From the NCBI GenBank assembly GCA_016704275.1, contig JADJAK010000002.1, forward strand, positions 1 through 64,000: a DNA stretch of 64,000 nt, read 5' to 3'. Below are positions 52,596 through 61,631 of the stretch, piece after piece. This DNA comes from Gemmatimonadota bacterium (GTDB taxonomy: Bacteria > Gemmatimonadota > Gemmatimonadetes > Gemmatimonadales > GWC2-71-9). Within the stretch, counting starts at the first letter, position 1. The number at the start of each line of letters is the position of its first letter. Position numbers and translations under genes: made by a program. Below the pieces are notes generated by a model that saw only the letters and a list, made by a program, of their open reading frames with translations, did no database searches and was not told the origin of the DNA.

Positions 52596-54539
52596 GTCTT
52601 CGGCCAGCTCCCCCTCCAGATACGTATACCCCTCCAGCCCGGCGACGTAGTCGGCAATGTAGGCATTGGCCTCCTGCCGCTTCAGCGCCGACGCGCGGGC
52701 CACCTTGCGGCGGAAGGTCGCCAGCAGGTCGGAGGCATGGAACTGGACGTAGGTCAGCACCTCGGTCACGGTGTCGCCGTGGACGAGGTCGGTGATCTCG
52801 TAGCCGTGCTCCTTGAGGCGCACGTGCACCGCGTTGGTGTCGCCGAAGAGATTGTGCAGGTCGCCGAGGATTTCCTGGTAGGCACCGGTGAGGAAGATGC
52901 CGAGAATGTACGGCTCCCCTTCGCGCCAGGGATGGAGCTCCAGCGACGGCTTGCCCTTGCGCCCGCCGGTGAAGCGGTCGATCACGCCGTCGGAGTCGCA
53001 GGTGACGTCCTGGATGGTGCCGCGACGCTCCGGCATCTCGCCGAGCCGGTGGATCGGCATGATCGGGAAGAGCTGGTCGATGGCCCAGTTGTCGGGGACC
53101 GACTGGAAGATCGAGAAGTTGCAGAAGTAGCGGTCGACCAGTGTCGTCTCGAGATGCGCTGCGATCTCGGGGTAGGAGGCGCGGTCGTCGCCGATGGCCC
53201 CGGCCAACGCGTTGAGCGTGGTCAGGTAGAGCTGCTCGGCGTCGGCGCGTTCGCGCAGGGTATAGACGCCCGTGGCGAAGTACTCCTGGGCGCGTTCCTT
53301 GGCGAAGAGTGCGTCGTGGAACGCCTCCTCGACGCGGTCATGGGTGAGCGAGTCGAGATTCTCCTGCATGTCGAGCAACAGCTGCTGCGCATCCTCGCCC
53401 AGCGTGACGGGCCGCGGCGCGAACTGCGATTCACAATCGATCACGTTGATGAGCAGCAGCGAGTGGTGCGCCGTGATGGCGCGCCCCGACTCGGAGATGA
53501 GGTGCGGCATCGGCACCTCCTCGTCGCGGCAAATGCCGCCGATGGTGTACACCACGTCGTTGGCGTATTCCCGCATGGTGTAGTTCATCGACGCCGGGCG
53601 CGTGGAGTGCGAGCCGTCGTAGTCGACCCCGAGCCCGCCCCCGACGTCGACGTGGGTGATGTCGAAGCCCATCTTCCGCAGCTCGACGTAGTAGCGGCCG
53701 ACTTCGGCGAGCCCCGCCTTCACGAAGCGGATGTCGGTGATCTGCGAGCCAAGATGGAAATGCACCAGCTTGAGGAGGTGTTGCTTCCCGGCCGCCGTGA
53801 GGATGTCGAGCAGCCGGACCAGCTCCACGGCGGAGAGGCCGAACTTCGACTTCTCGCCACCGCTCTTGGCCCAGCGACCCGAGCCTTCGGTGGCCAACTT
53901 GATCCGAACGCCGACCGTCGGCTCGACACCCATTTCGGCCGCGACCTTCAACAGCACGTCGAGTTCGGTGAGCTGCTCGAGGACGATGATCACCCGATGG
54001 CCGAGCTGCTGGCCGATGAGGGCGAGGCGCATGAACTCCTCGTCCTTGTAGCCGTTGCAGATCACCAGGTGCGACGTCGACTCGTGCAGTCCGAGGACCG
54101 CCATCAGCTCCGGCTTCGAGCCGCACTCCAGCCCGACGCCGTGCGGCGTGCCGAACTCGACGATCTCCTGGACCACGTGGCGCTGCTGGTTGACCTTGAT
54201 CGGGTACACCGTGGTGTAGCTTCCCTCGTAGCCGAACTCCTCGATCGCCCCGCTGAAGCGATCGGCCAATTCGGCAATCCGCGACTGCAGGATGTCGGAG
54301 AAGCGGAGGAGGAGGGGGAGTCCGACCCCCTGGGCGTTCAGGTCGGTCGCAATCTGGTAGAGGTCGATCCCGTGCTCCGGCGCCCGGTCCGGATGCACCG
54401 TCACGTGGCCTTCCTCGTTCACCCGGAAATAGCCGAGGCCCCAGCCCGCCATATTGTACAACTTCTCGGCGTCCGCGACGGTCCAGCGCGACGGATCGGC
54501 GTTGGCGGGGAGGACGTACGGGGCGCGGTGCACAGACAT
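52593..54539 (-). CDS. speA: Biosynthetic arginine decarboxylase
   Basis: A 648-residue PLP enzyme, alanine-racemase fold, that makes agmatine for polyamine synthesis. 'TTVYPIKVNQQRHVVQEIVEFG' holds the PLP Lys (YPIKVNQ), 'FHLGSQITDIRFVKAGLAEVGRYYVELRKMGFDITHVDVGGGLGVDYDGS' is the phosphate-binding Gly region, and 'ISESGRAITAHHSLLLINVI' follows. The length matches SpeA. ATG 54539 has GGAG upstream. Agmatinase genes are not in the window. Confidence 0.95.
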   Translation of the reverse strand: MSVHRAPYVLPANADPSRWTVADAEKLYNMAGWGLGYFRVNEEGHVTVHPDRAPEHGIDLYQIATDLNAQGVGLPLLLRFSDILQSRIAELADRFSGAIEEFGYEGSYTTVYPIKVNQQRHVVQEIVEFGTPHGVGLECGSKPELMAVLGLHESTSHLVICNGYKDEEFMRLALIGQQLGHRVIIVLEQLTELDVLLKVAAEMGVEPTVGVRIKLATEGSGRWAKSGGEKSKFGLSAVELVRLLDILTAAGKQHLLKLVHFHLGSQITDIRFVKAGLAEVGRYYVELRKMGFDITHVDVGGGLGVDYDGSHSTRPASMNYTMREYANDVVYTIGGICRDEEVPMPHLISESGRAITAHHSLLLINVIDCESQFAPRPVTLGEDAQQLLLDMQENLDSLTHDRVEEAFHDALFAKERAQEYFATGVYTLRERADAEQLYLTTLNALAGAIGDDRASYPEIAAHLETTLVDRYFCNFSIFQSVPDNWAIDQLFPIMPIHRLGEMPERRGTIQDVTCDSDGVIDRFTGGRKGKPSLELHPWREGEPYILGIFLTGAYQEILGDLHNLFGDTNAVHVRLKEHGYEITDLVHGDTVTEVLTYVQFHASDLLATFRRKVARASALKRQEANAYIADYVAGLEGYTYLEGELAED

Positions 54540-54718
54540 CGGCGACTCCAAGGGTGATCGGACACTCGGGGCGACAAAGCTAACGGGCGCGGGCGGCACG
54601 GGATAGCGGACCGCCGCCCCCCGGGCGGGGTATCCCAGGCACGAGGTCCACCAGGAGGCAGGATGGCACGATCGGGGAGCGAGGAGGGCCGGAGCCGGCC
54701 CCGCGGGGAATCGGCCGG

Positions 54719-55969
54719 ATGACCGCCCCCGTGGTGATCGTCGGCGCCGGGCTGGCAGGGCTTGCGGCGGCGCGCCACCTGACGGCGGCACGTGTGCCGT
54801 GCACCGTCCTGGAGGCGAGCGACGGCGTCGGCGGTCGCGTGCGCACCGACACGGTCGACGGCTTCCTCGTGGACCGAGGCTTCCAGGTGTTGCTGACGGC
54901 CTATCCCGAATGCCGAGCGGTCCTCGACTACGCGGCGCTCGACTTGTGCGCATTCGAACCCGGTGCGGTCGTTCGCGCGGGCGAGGCGTGGCACCGGCTC
55001 GCCGATCCCTTCCGCCGCCCGGGGCCCGCCGTGGCCTCCTTGCTCGACGGGCTGGGTTCCTGGCGTGACAAGGCCGCAGTGCTGCGGCTGCGCCAGCGCG
55101 CACTCGAGGGATCGCTCGATGAAATGTTTGCACGCCCCGCGACGTCAGCGCGCACCGTCCTTGAGGCCTTCGGCTTCTCGGCCGACTTCACCACGGCCTT
55201 TCTGGAACCGTGGCTCGGCGGGATCTTCCTCGGTCGCGATCTCGCCACCTCGAGCCGCATGCTCGACTTCGTGATGCGAATGATGGCGCAGGGCGACACC
55301 GCCATCCCCGCACGCGGCATGGGGGCCATCCCGGCGCAATTGGCCGGGGGACTGCCGCCCGGCACCGTGCAGCTGCACCGCCGCGTCGTGGCGCTCGAAG
55401 AGGAGGGCGTGCGGCTCGATGACGGCCAACTCGTCCCCGCCTCCGACATGATCATTGCGACCGAAGGAGACACTGCCGCCACGCTGCTCGGACTCCCGGC
55501 TCCGACCCGACCGCGGTCCGCCATCTCGCTGGCATTCGCCGCACCAGCGGCGCCTTGGCGCGGTCGTGACCTCTTGCTGAATGGCGAGGGGCGTGGTCCG
55601 ATCAACTCGCTTGTCGTCATGAGCGAACTGTCCGCAGGGGTGGCCCCCGCCGGCGAGGCGCTGGTGACGATTGCCGTGATCGACGACCACCCCGAGGGTG
55701 ACGAGGCGCTGGAGCGTACAGTCCGGCAGCAGGCGTCCACCTGGTTCGGCGCCTCGGTGGCGACGTGGCGTCTGCTGCGGGTGCATCGGATCCGCTACGC
55801 TCAACCGGATCAACTGCCCGACGATCTCGACCCCGTCGCCCGGCCGGTGCGGCTGCGCGCGGGCCGGTATGTCGCCGGTGACCATCGCGAGACCGCCTCG
55901 CTGCATGGTGCACTGCATTCCGGCCGCCGCGCGGCCGAGGCGCTGCTGCGCGACCGCGGAGCGGCGTGA
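54719..55969 (+). CDS. FAD-dependent amine-oxidase/phytoene-desaturase-like oxidoreductase
   Basis: A 416-residue flavoprotein. 'PVVIVGAGLAGLAAARHLTAARVPCTVLEASDGVGGRVRTDTVDGFLVDRGFQVL' is the FAD-binding start of the amine-oxidase/PPOX/phytoene-desaturase group; 'FLEPWLGGIFLGRDLATSSRMLDFVMRMM' and 'IPARGMGAIPAQLAGGLP' are typical mid-region stretches. The C-terminal FAD motif reads 'VRLRAGRYVAGDHRETASLHGALHSGRRAAEALL'. The substrate is unknown. It overlaps the M50 protease gene (TGATG), and the run continues to the SRPBCC-SDR gene. Confidence 0.8.
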   Translation: MTAPVVIVGAGLAGLAAARHLTAARVPCTVLEASDGVGGRVRTDTVDGFLVDRGFQVLLTAYPECRAVLDYAALDLCAFEPGAVVRAGEAWHRLADPFRRPGPAVASLLDGLGSWRDKAAVLRLRQRALEGSLDEMFARPATSARTVLEAFGFSADFTTAFLEPWLGGIFLGRDLATSSRMLDFVMRMMAQGDTAIPARGMGAIPAQLAGGLPPGTVQLHRRVVALEEEGVRLDDGQLVPASDMIIATEGDTAATLLGLPAPTRPRSAISLAFAAPAAPWRGRDLLLNGEGRGPINSLVVMSELSAGVAPAGEALVTIAVIDDHPEGDEALERTVRQQASTWFGASVATWRLLRVHRIRYAQPDQLPDDLDPVARPVRLRAGRYVAGDHRETASLHGALHSGRRAAEALLRDRGAA

Positions 55970-57063
55970 TGTGGTCCATCAGCCTTGGCCGCGTCGGCGA
56001 AACCCGGGTGCGCGTGCACGCGACGCTCATCCTGCTGCTCGCCTGGTATGCGTGGGAAGGGTGGCAGGACGCCGGCGCCGCCGGGGCCGCCGATGAACTC
56101 GCGTTTCTGGTGCTGCTCTTCCTCTCGGTGTTGCTGCATGAGTTCGGGCACATCTTCGCCGCACGCCACTACGGCATCGGCACGCCCGACGTCCTCCTGA
56201 CCCCGATCGGCGGCGTGGCACGGATCGCCAACCTCCCCGAGCGGCCGCGCGAGGAGCTGGTGATAGCGCTTGCCGGCCCCGCAGTCACGCTGCTGATCGT
56301 CCTCCTCACCGGCGTGGCCGTCGGGCTCCGCTCGGGCTTTGTGCTGCCGCAGGAGTTCGGCAACCTGCCACTGCTCGAATCGCTCTGCTGGACCAACCTG
56401 ATCCTGCTGGTCTTCAACCTGATCCCGGCCTTCCCGATGGATGGCGGCCGCGTACTGCGCGCGCTGCTGGCCAGTCGACTCGGGCTGGTGCGCGGCACCC
56501 GCATCGCCGCGCGCGTCGGCCAGGTCGTGGCGGTCGGCTTCGCGGTCCTGGGCTTCAACGGCGCTCCGATGCTGTTGCTGATCGCGCTCTTCGTCTTCCT
56601 CGGCGCGCAGGCCGAGCTGCAGATGGTGCAACAGCGACACGTGAGCAACGAGCAGACGGCCGCGCGATTGACCACCACCGACGTCCGCGTCCTCGCACCG
56701 CACCGTCGGCTGCAGGACGTCGTGGCGCTCTTCGCCCACGGGCAGCAGTCGGCCTTCCCCGTCACCTCACCCGCCGGCGAACTGCTCGGCGTGCTGACCC
56801 GCGATGACGTGCTCCACGGCATCGCGGTGCACGGGGTCGATGCCCCGGTGGCGTCGGCGATGGTGCCACCACGCGATGACCACGTGGTACAGGTGGACGC
56901 GCCGTTGCTCGCCGCCGCGCAACAGCTCTTTGCCTCCGACCGCGAGGCGCTGCCGGTGATTGATGCCGATGGCCGCTTCGTCGGGCTGATCACGCGGGAG
57001 CACGTCACCGATGTGCTGCTGGTCCGCCAGCTGCGCGCGGGCGGCTCACCGACGCCCGCATGA
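55969..57063 (+). CDS. Site-2 protease family membrane protease (M50B) with CBS domains
   Basis: A 364-residue intramembrane zinc protease. HEFGH in 'SVLLHEFGHIFAARHYGIG' is the metal motif and 'NLIPAFPMDGGRVLRALLASRLG' the second conserved motif with its metal-binding Asp. About six hydrophobic helices cover residues 15-215. Two CBS domains follow (near 235-345, with 'AFPVTSPAGELLGVLTRDDVL' and 'ALPVIDADGRFVGLITREHV'), probably binding adenine nucleotides to regulate cleavage. ATG 55969 (TGATG) is preferred over GTG 55966. The substrate is unknown. Confidence 0.9.
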   Translation: MWSISLGRVGETRVRVHATLILLLAWYAWEGWQDAGAAGAADELAFLVLLFLSVLLHEFGHIFAARHYGIGTPDVLLTPIGGVARIANLPERPREELVIALAGPAVTLLIVLLTGVAVGLRSGFVLPQEFGNLPLLESLCWTNLILLVFNLIPAFPMDGGRVLRALLASRLGLVRGTRIAARVGQVVAVGFAVLGFNGAPMLLLIALFVFLGAQAELQMVQQRHVSNEQTAARLTTTDVRVLAPHRRLQDVVALFAHGQQSAFPVTSPAGELLGVLTRDDVLHGIAVHGVDAPVASAMVPPRDDHVVQVDAPLLAAAQQLFASDREALPVIDADGRFVGLITREHVTDVLLVRQLRAGGSPTPA

Positions 57064-58430
57064 GCCGCCCGGTGGTGGTGGCACGGCGGACGCCGATGGC
57101 CACCACGGCAGGCGCACTTTGGCGATGGCACGCTGCCCCGGGCGCGTTCGAGCGCTTGCGACCGCCCTGGGAGCAGGTGGAGATCCTCGCCAGGAGTGGC
57201 GATGCGCTGACGGAGGGCCTGCAGGTGACGCTGCGACTTCGCCGGGGTCCGATCGCCCTCCGCTGGGTCCTTCGTCACGAGGCCGTAGAACCCGGGGTCG
57301 GCTTCGACGACGTGCAGGTGCGCGGCCCCTTTGCGACGTGGCATCACGCGCACCGCTTCCGCGATCACCCCGACGGCGCCCTGCTCGACGACACCATCAC
57401 GGCGAGCCTGCCCGGTGGGTTGCTGGGCCGCGCCATCGGCGCACCGATCCTGGCGCGCCAACTCGACCGGATGTTCCGCTACCGTCACGACGTCACCCGC
57501 CACGACCTGGAGCAGCAGATGACCACCCCACTCGCACCGATGCGGATCGCCATCACCGGCGCATCGGGGATGGTCGGCACGGCCCTGACCCCGTTCCTCA
57601 CCGCACAGGGGCACACCGTCGTCCCGGTGTCGCGCCGCGCGCTCCCGGGAGGGATCCGATGGGATCCCGAGGCAGGCGTCATCCGCGCCGCCGACTTCGA
57701 GGGACTCGACGCGGTCATCCACCTCGCCGGCGAGAACATCGCGGCGGCGCGGTGGACACCGGCCCGGAAGGAGGCGCTGCGCCACAGCCGCATCGGCCCG
57801 ACGCAACTGCTGGCCCAGACGCTGGCCGGACTGACGCAGCCACCACGGGTGTTGCTCTCCGTCTCCGCGATCGGGATCTATGGCGATCGCGGCGACGAGG
57901 CGCTGACGGAGCAGAGTTCCCTTGCCGGCGATTTTCTCGGGCAACTTGGGCAGGCATGGGAAGCCGCGGCCGCACCGGCCGCCGCTGCGGGCATTCGCGT
58001 GGTGCACCCGCGCTTCGGGATCATCCTCACCCCCGAGGGCGGCGCACTGGCGAAGATGCTGCCGACCGCGCGCCTCGGGCTGGGCGGCCCGCTCGGCGGC
58101 GGCCGCCAGTGGATGAGCTGGATCGCCCTCGATGACGTCCTCGGCGCGATCCACCACCTGCTGGCGCACGACGAAATCGCCGGGGCCGTCAACACGGTGG
58201 CACCGACCGCCGTGCGCAACGCCGACTTCGCCACGACCCTGGGCCGCGTGCTCTCGCGGCCGGCGATCCTCCCGGTACCCGCGGTGGCGTTGAAGCTGCT
58301 CTTCGGCGAGATGGCGGAGGCGACGCTGCTCGCCAGCACGCACGTCCGGCCTGACGTCCTGTCCGCGAGCGACTATCAATTCCGGTACCCCGCGCTCGAG
58401 CCAGCGCTGCGCCACCTGCTCGGACACTGA
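57060..58430 (+). CDS. SRPBCC-domain/TIGR01777-type SDR epimerase fusion
   Basis: A 456-residue two-domain protein. Residues 1-155 form a SRPBCC (START-like) ligand-binding domain ('AGALWRWHAAPGAFERLRPPWEQVEIL', 'HAHRFRDHPDGALLDDTI'). From residue 162, 'MRIAITGASGMVGTALTPFL' starts an atypical SDR of the YfcH/TIGR01777 family, with 'VIHLAGENIAAARWTPARKEALRHSRI', 'SAIGIYGDRGDEALTE' and 'GGPLGGGRQWMSWIALDDVLGAI'. Such fusions are widespread; their reaction is not established. Coupled to the M50 gene by ATGA. Confidence 0.85.
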   Translation: MSRPVVVARRTPMATTAGALWRWHAAPGAFERLRPPWEQVEILARSGDALTEGLQVTLRLRRGPIALRWVLRHEAVEPGVGFDDVQVRGPFATWHHAHRFRDHPDGALLDDTITASLPGGLLGRAIGAPILARQLDRMFRYRHDVTRHDLEQQMTTPLAPMRIAITGASGMVGTALTPFLTAQGHTVVPVSRRALPGGIRWDPEAGVIRAADFEGLDAVIHLAGENIAAARWTPARKEALRHSRIGPTQLLAQTLAGLTQPPRVLLSVSAIGIYGDRGDEALTEQSSLAGDFLGQLGQAWEAAAAPAAAAGIRVVHPRFGIILTPEGGALAKMLPTARLGLGGPLGGGRQWMSWIALDDVLGAIHHLLAHDEIAGAVNTVAPTAVRNADFATTLGRVLSRPAILPVPAVALKLLFGEMAEATLLASTHVRPDVLSASDYQFRYPALEPALRHLLGH

Positions 58431-58433
58431 GGA

Positions 58434-59246
58434 ATGCAGATGCAGCGGCGATGGATCCGCCTGGCACTCGTGACCTGCTGCCTCCCAGCGCACGCGGCGG
58501 CGCAGGCCCAGCCTCGCAGCTATCAGGCCCCGTATCTCGTCTCGGCCCCGAGCATCGACGGGCGGCTCGATGAAGCCGCCTGGCGTGGCGTCCCCTGGAG
58601 CGACGCCTTCGTCGACATCGAGGGCAGCGCCAAACCCGCGCCGACCTGGCGAACGCGCATGAAGCTCGCGTGGGATGCCGGGCATCTCTACATCGCCGCC
58701 GACCTCGAGGAGCCCGATCTCTGGGCGACGCTGACCACACGCGATGCCGTCATCTTTCATGACCACGATTTCGAGTGGTTCATCGATCCCGATGGCGACG
58801 CGCTGCGCTACTTCGAATTCGAGATCAACGCCCTCGGCACCGTGTGGGACCTCTTCCTCGACAAGCCGTATCGCTTCGGCGGCAAGGCCGACAATACCTG
58901 GACCATCACCGGCCTGCGCTCTGCCGTGCACCTCGATGGCACCCTCAACGATCCGCGCGACCGCGACCGCGGCTGGACCATCGAGTTGGCGATCCCGTGG
59001 GCGGCCTTCGCCGATGGCGGACGCACCACCATCCCTCCGACGCCCGGGAGTCGGTGGCGGATCAACTTCTCCCGCGTCGAGTGGGATCTGGATGTCATCG
59101 ACGGCGGGTACGCGCGACGCCGCGGCGCCGACGGCAAGCTCCTTCCCGAACACAACTGGGTCTGGACACCGCAGGGACTCATCAACATGCACGTCCCCGA
59201 ACAGTGGGGGTACGTTGAGTTCCTCCCTCCAACGCGCACCCCATGA
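58434..59246 (+). CDS. Secreted carbohydrate-binding family 9-like protein
   Basis: A 270-residue exported protein. The signal 'LALVTCCLPAHAAAQAQ' is followed by one CBM9-like beta-sandwich: 'SIDGRLDEAAWRGVPWSDAFVDIEG', 'MKLAWDAGHLYIAADLEEPDLWATLT', 'HDFEWFIDPDGDALRYFEFEINALGTVWDLFLDKPYR' and 'GWTIELAIPWAAF', the standard signature. The C-terminus has 'INFSRVEWDL...WVWTPQGLINMHVPEQWGYVEF'. It probably binds glycans on the outside and precedes a glycosidase-like gene by 9 bases. Start at 58434 (a second ATG at 58440). Confidence 0.85.
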   Translation: MQMQRRWIRLALVTCCLPAHAAAQAQPRSYQAPYLVSAPSIDGRLDEAAWRGVPWSDAFVDIEGSAKPAPTWRTRMKLAWDAGHLYIAADLEEPDLWATLTTRDAVIFHDHDFEWFIDPDGDALRYFEFEINALGTVWDLFLDKPYRFGGKADNTWTITGLRSAVHLDGTLNDPRDRDRGWTIELAIPWAAFADGGRTTIPPTPGSRWRINFSRVEWDLDVIDGGYARRRGADGKLLPEHNWVWTPQGLINMHVPEQWGYVEFLPPTRTP

Positions 59247-59255
59247 GGCGCCACG

Positions 59256-60338
59256 ATGACTGATCGCCGTTCGTTCCTTGCCTCCGTGGGCGCCGGCTTG
59301 GTGGCCGGCCGCGCCCTCCCCCTGCTCCAGGGCATCGATGGCCGCGCCCAATTCAGCGCCTGGACCTGGGTGCATGGTGGCGGTGCCGTGGACCTAGCGG
59401 GGTGGCGCACGCGCTACGCCCGACTGCGCGCCGCCGGAATCTCCGGCGTACTGGTGGGCGGCGGGAGCCTCGCGATGCATGCCGAGGCGGCCCATGCGGA
59501 GGGGATGGTGCTGCACGCCTGGACCTGGACGATGAACCGGAGTGGCGACAAGGCGGTGAAGGAGGCGCATCCGGCGTGGTTCTCGGTGAGTCGCGAGGGG
59601 AAGAGCTCACTCACCTCGCCTCCGTACGTCGGCTATTACCAGTGGCTCTGTCCCACCCGGCCGCCGGTGCGAGAATACCTCGCGGGCGTCATCGACCGCA
59701 TCGCGGCGACGCCGGGCGTGGACGCGGTGCACCTCGACTACATCCGGCACCCCGACGTGATCCTGCCGCGCAATCTCTGGGAGCAGTACAAGCTGGTGCA
59801 GGACCATGAGATGCCGCCCTACGACTTCTGCTATTGCGAGGCGTGCCGCGAGCGGTTCGGCAAGGAGACCGGGCGGGACCCGATGGCGCTCGCCGACCCG
59901 GCGGCCGACGTCGAGTGGCGCCGCTTCCGCTGGCGGATGGTGACCGAGACCGTCGAGGTGCTGGCCCGCGCCACCCACGCGCAGGGGAAGGCGATCTCGG
60001 CGGCCGTCTTCCCGACGCCGACGATTGCGCGCGCGCTGGTGCGGCAGGAGTGGGATCGCTGGCCGCTCGACCTCGTCTTCCCGATGCTCTACCACTCCTT
60101 CTATCGAGAGCCGGTGGAGTGGATCGGCAAGGGCGTGGCGGAAGGGGTGGCGGCACTGCCGACCGCGACGCCGCTGGTGGCGGGCGTCTACCTCCCCGAC
60201 CTGCCACCGGAGGCTCTCGGGCGCGCCATGCGATCGGCACGGGAGGGTGGCGCGAGTGGGGTGGCGATGTTCGAGATGGGAGGGCTGACGGACGCACATC
60301 TGGCCATCGTGCGTCGCGAACTGCTCGGGGCGGGGTGA
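59256..60338 (+). CDS. Exported glycoside-hydrolase-like protein (GHL10/DUF187 type)
   Basis: A 360-residue TIM-barrel protein with a Tat-type signal ('TDRRSFLASVGAGLVAGRALP'). Conserved stretches of the GHL10/YngK group: 'WLCPTRPPVREYLAGVIDRIAATPGVDAVHLDYIRHPDVIL' and 'ISAAVFPTPTIARALVRQEWDRWPLDLVFPMLYHSFYRE', with likely catalytic acids in 'HLDYIRHPD'. Also 'YDFCYCEACRERFGKETGRDP' with Cys residues. Substrate unknown; pairing with a CBM9-like protein suggests a polysaccharide. Only 9 bases separate it from the convergent regulator gene. Confidence 0.8.
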   Translation: MTDRRSFLASVGAGLVAGRALPLLQGIDGRAQFSAWTWVHGGGAVDLAGWRTRYARLRAAGISGVLVGGGSLAMHAEAAHAEGMVLHAWTWTMNRSGDKAVKEAHPAWFSVSREGKSSLTSPPYVGYYQWLCPTRPPVREYLAGVIDRIAATPGVDAVHLDYIRHPDVILPRNLWEQYKLVQDHEMPPYDFCYCEACRERFGKETGRDPMALADPAADVEWRRFRWRMVTETVEVLARATHAQGKAISAAVFPTPTIARALVRQEWDRWPLDLVFPMLYHSFYREPVEWIGKGVAEGVAALPTATPLVAGVYLPDLPPEALGRAMRSAREGGASGVAMFEMGGLTDAHLAIVRRELLGAG

Positions 60339-60347
60339 GGACCGAGC

Positions 60348-60584
60348 CTACTTGACGGGCCGGGCCTTCTTCCGTTGCTCCGGCACCCACTCCAGGAGCT
60401 CCCCGGGCTGGACATCGAGCGCCTCGCAGATCCGGTCCAGCGTGTCGGCCGTGAAGCGGCCGAACTGCTGGTCGGGATCGGCCAGGCGGTAGGCGGTCGG
60501 GGCGGAGAGCCCCGTGACCTGGGCCAGGCGGTACGGCGTCCAGCCCTTCTTCTTGAGGATCGCCGCGAGACGGAAGCGGAGCAT
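60348..60584 (-). CDS. XRE/Cro-family transcriptional regulator
   Basis: A 78-residue helix-turn-helix protein. 'FRLAAILKKKGWTPYRLAQVTGLSAPTAYRLADPDQQFGRFTADTLDRICEALDVQPGELLEWVP' is the typical small Cro/XRE domain with a basic C-terminal tail. The start is ATG 60584, as in homologues; an extended form starting near 60632 would add unconserved residues. It is divergent from the response regulators, with an AT-rich promoter region in between that it may control. Confidence 0.85.
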   Translation of the reverse strand: MLRFRLAAILKKKGWTPYRLAQVTGLSAPTAYRLADPDQQFGRFTADTLDRICEALDVQPGELLEWVPEQRKKARPVK

Positions 60585-60701
60585 GGCAGACACCAGAATG
60601 CGGGAAGCGGGCGTAGTAATACCCAAGCTCAATAATATTACAAGTAATTACGTATAACAATACTTCCCTTTGGCCTTAATTATATCCGGCAATATTTCAA
60701 C

Positions 60702-60730
60702 TTGACAATATTAACGTCTGGCGTTATCAT
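60702..60730 (+). promoter_or_regulatory. Consensus sigma-70 promoter with embedded palindrome, upstream of response regulator 1
   Basis: TTGACA, a 17-base spacer and TATCAT: a nearly perfect housekeeping promoter, the best in the window. The spacer and -10 hold an inverted repeat TAACG-N5-CGTTA (60712-60726), an obvious repressor site. It lies in an AT-rich island (about 60610-60735) in otherwise GC-rich DNA, which also has CAATATT twice and GTAATTAC. Confidence 0.8.
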
Positions 60731-60798
60731 CCCTCTTGCATCCCTGTGCGCTCTCGCGCGCTGATGCTGCAGGTGGAGTACCCAGCCAGGCGGCACCC

Positions 60799-61476
60799 GT
60801 GACAGGCCTCATTTCGGTCGTCCTGATCGACGACAATCGTCTCCTTCGTGAAGGTCTCGCGGTCCTGATCCGCAAGCAGCCCGGCTTCCTCGTCCTCGCG
60901 GCCTCGGCCGACATCGACGATGTTCTCCAGACCGTGCGCGACGCGAAGCCCTCCGTCGTCCTGCTCGACTTTTCGCTCGAGAACCACGACTCGCTCCGCG
61001 TCACCGGCACCGTGCACCAGGAGGTGCCGGAGGCGAAGGTGATCGTCATGGGCCTCCTCCCCGCCCAGGAGGATGTTGCCGACTTCGTGACGGCCGGTGC
61101 CTCCGGCTTCATCATGAAGGACGCGTCGTTCGATGACTTCCTGGCCACGATTCGCGGCGTCGCCGCCGGGCAGCAGATCCTCCCGCCGGAACTCACGAAC
61201 TCGCTGTTCAGCCAGATCGCCGCGCTGGCCATCCGGAAGGGGAAGCCGCGACTGCTCGAGGCGGTCGGCCTGACGGAACGCGAGCGCCAGGTGATCGACC
61301 TGATCGGCGAAGGGCTCAGCAACAAAGAGATCGCCGCGCGGCTCCACATCGCGGTGCACACCGTCAAGAGCCACGTCCACAACGTCCTCGAGAAGCTGGC
61401 GCTGCGCACGCGGCTCGAGGTGGCGGCCTTTACGCGGGGCATCAGCCGATATGCGGATACCCGCGCAACCAGCTAG
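60799..61476 (+). CDS. LuxR/NarL-type response regulator 1
   Basis: A 225-residue two-domain regulator. The receiver has the acidic pair in 'SVVLIDDNRLLREGLAVLI', phosphorylation Asp in 'VVLLDFSLENHDS', and Lys in 'GFIMKDASFDDFLATI'. The output domain is a GerE HTH: 'LTERERQVIDLIGEGLSNKEIAARLHIAVHTVKSHVHNVLEKL'. GTG 60799 is selected because AGGCGG lies five bases upstream, exactly as at the start of the paralogue. No histidine kinase is nearby, so the partner is elsewhere. Transcribed from the strong promoter at 60702. Confidence 0.88.
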   Translation: MTGLISVVLIDDNRLLREGLAVLIRKQPGFLVLAASADIDDVLQTVRDAKPSVVLLDFSLENHDSLRVTGTVHQEVPEAKVIVMGLLPAQEDVADFVTAGASGFIMKDASFDDFLATIRGVAAGQQILPPELTNSLFSQIAALAIRKGKPRLLEAVGLTERERQVIDLIGEGLSNKEIAARLHIAVHTVKSHVHNVLEKLALRTRLEVAAFTRGISRYADTRATS

Positions 61477-61539
61477 CCCCTTCGATGGAGGAGCGGACTA
61501 GTCCCCCTGCCAACCTCTCGGTCGATGGTCGACCGGGAG
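61474..61539 (+). repeat. 3' flank shared by both response-regulator genes, copy 1
   Basis: From the stop codon on, TAGCCCCTTCGATGGAG, CTAGTCC and then TCGATGG occur in order; the same sequence with a few changes follows the second gene at 62307-62359. The TTCGAT loop with its flanking GC bases may form a small hairpin. It shows that the duplication included downstream DNA. Confidence 0.6.
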
Positions 61540-61631
61540 GTTTTCGGCGTAGAATTGTCGGTAGCGGTGCGCGTGCCTCCCTCGGCGCTCCCGAGTGCAA
61601 TGCCAACGGCGGGACCTGACAGGCGGTGCCG

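Noticed and set aside
56169..59375. 1,068-codon minus-strand frame
   Set aside because: Antisense to the M50 protease, SDR and CBM9 genes, all with clear motifs.
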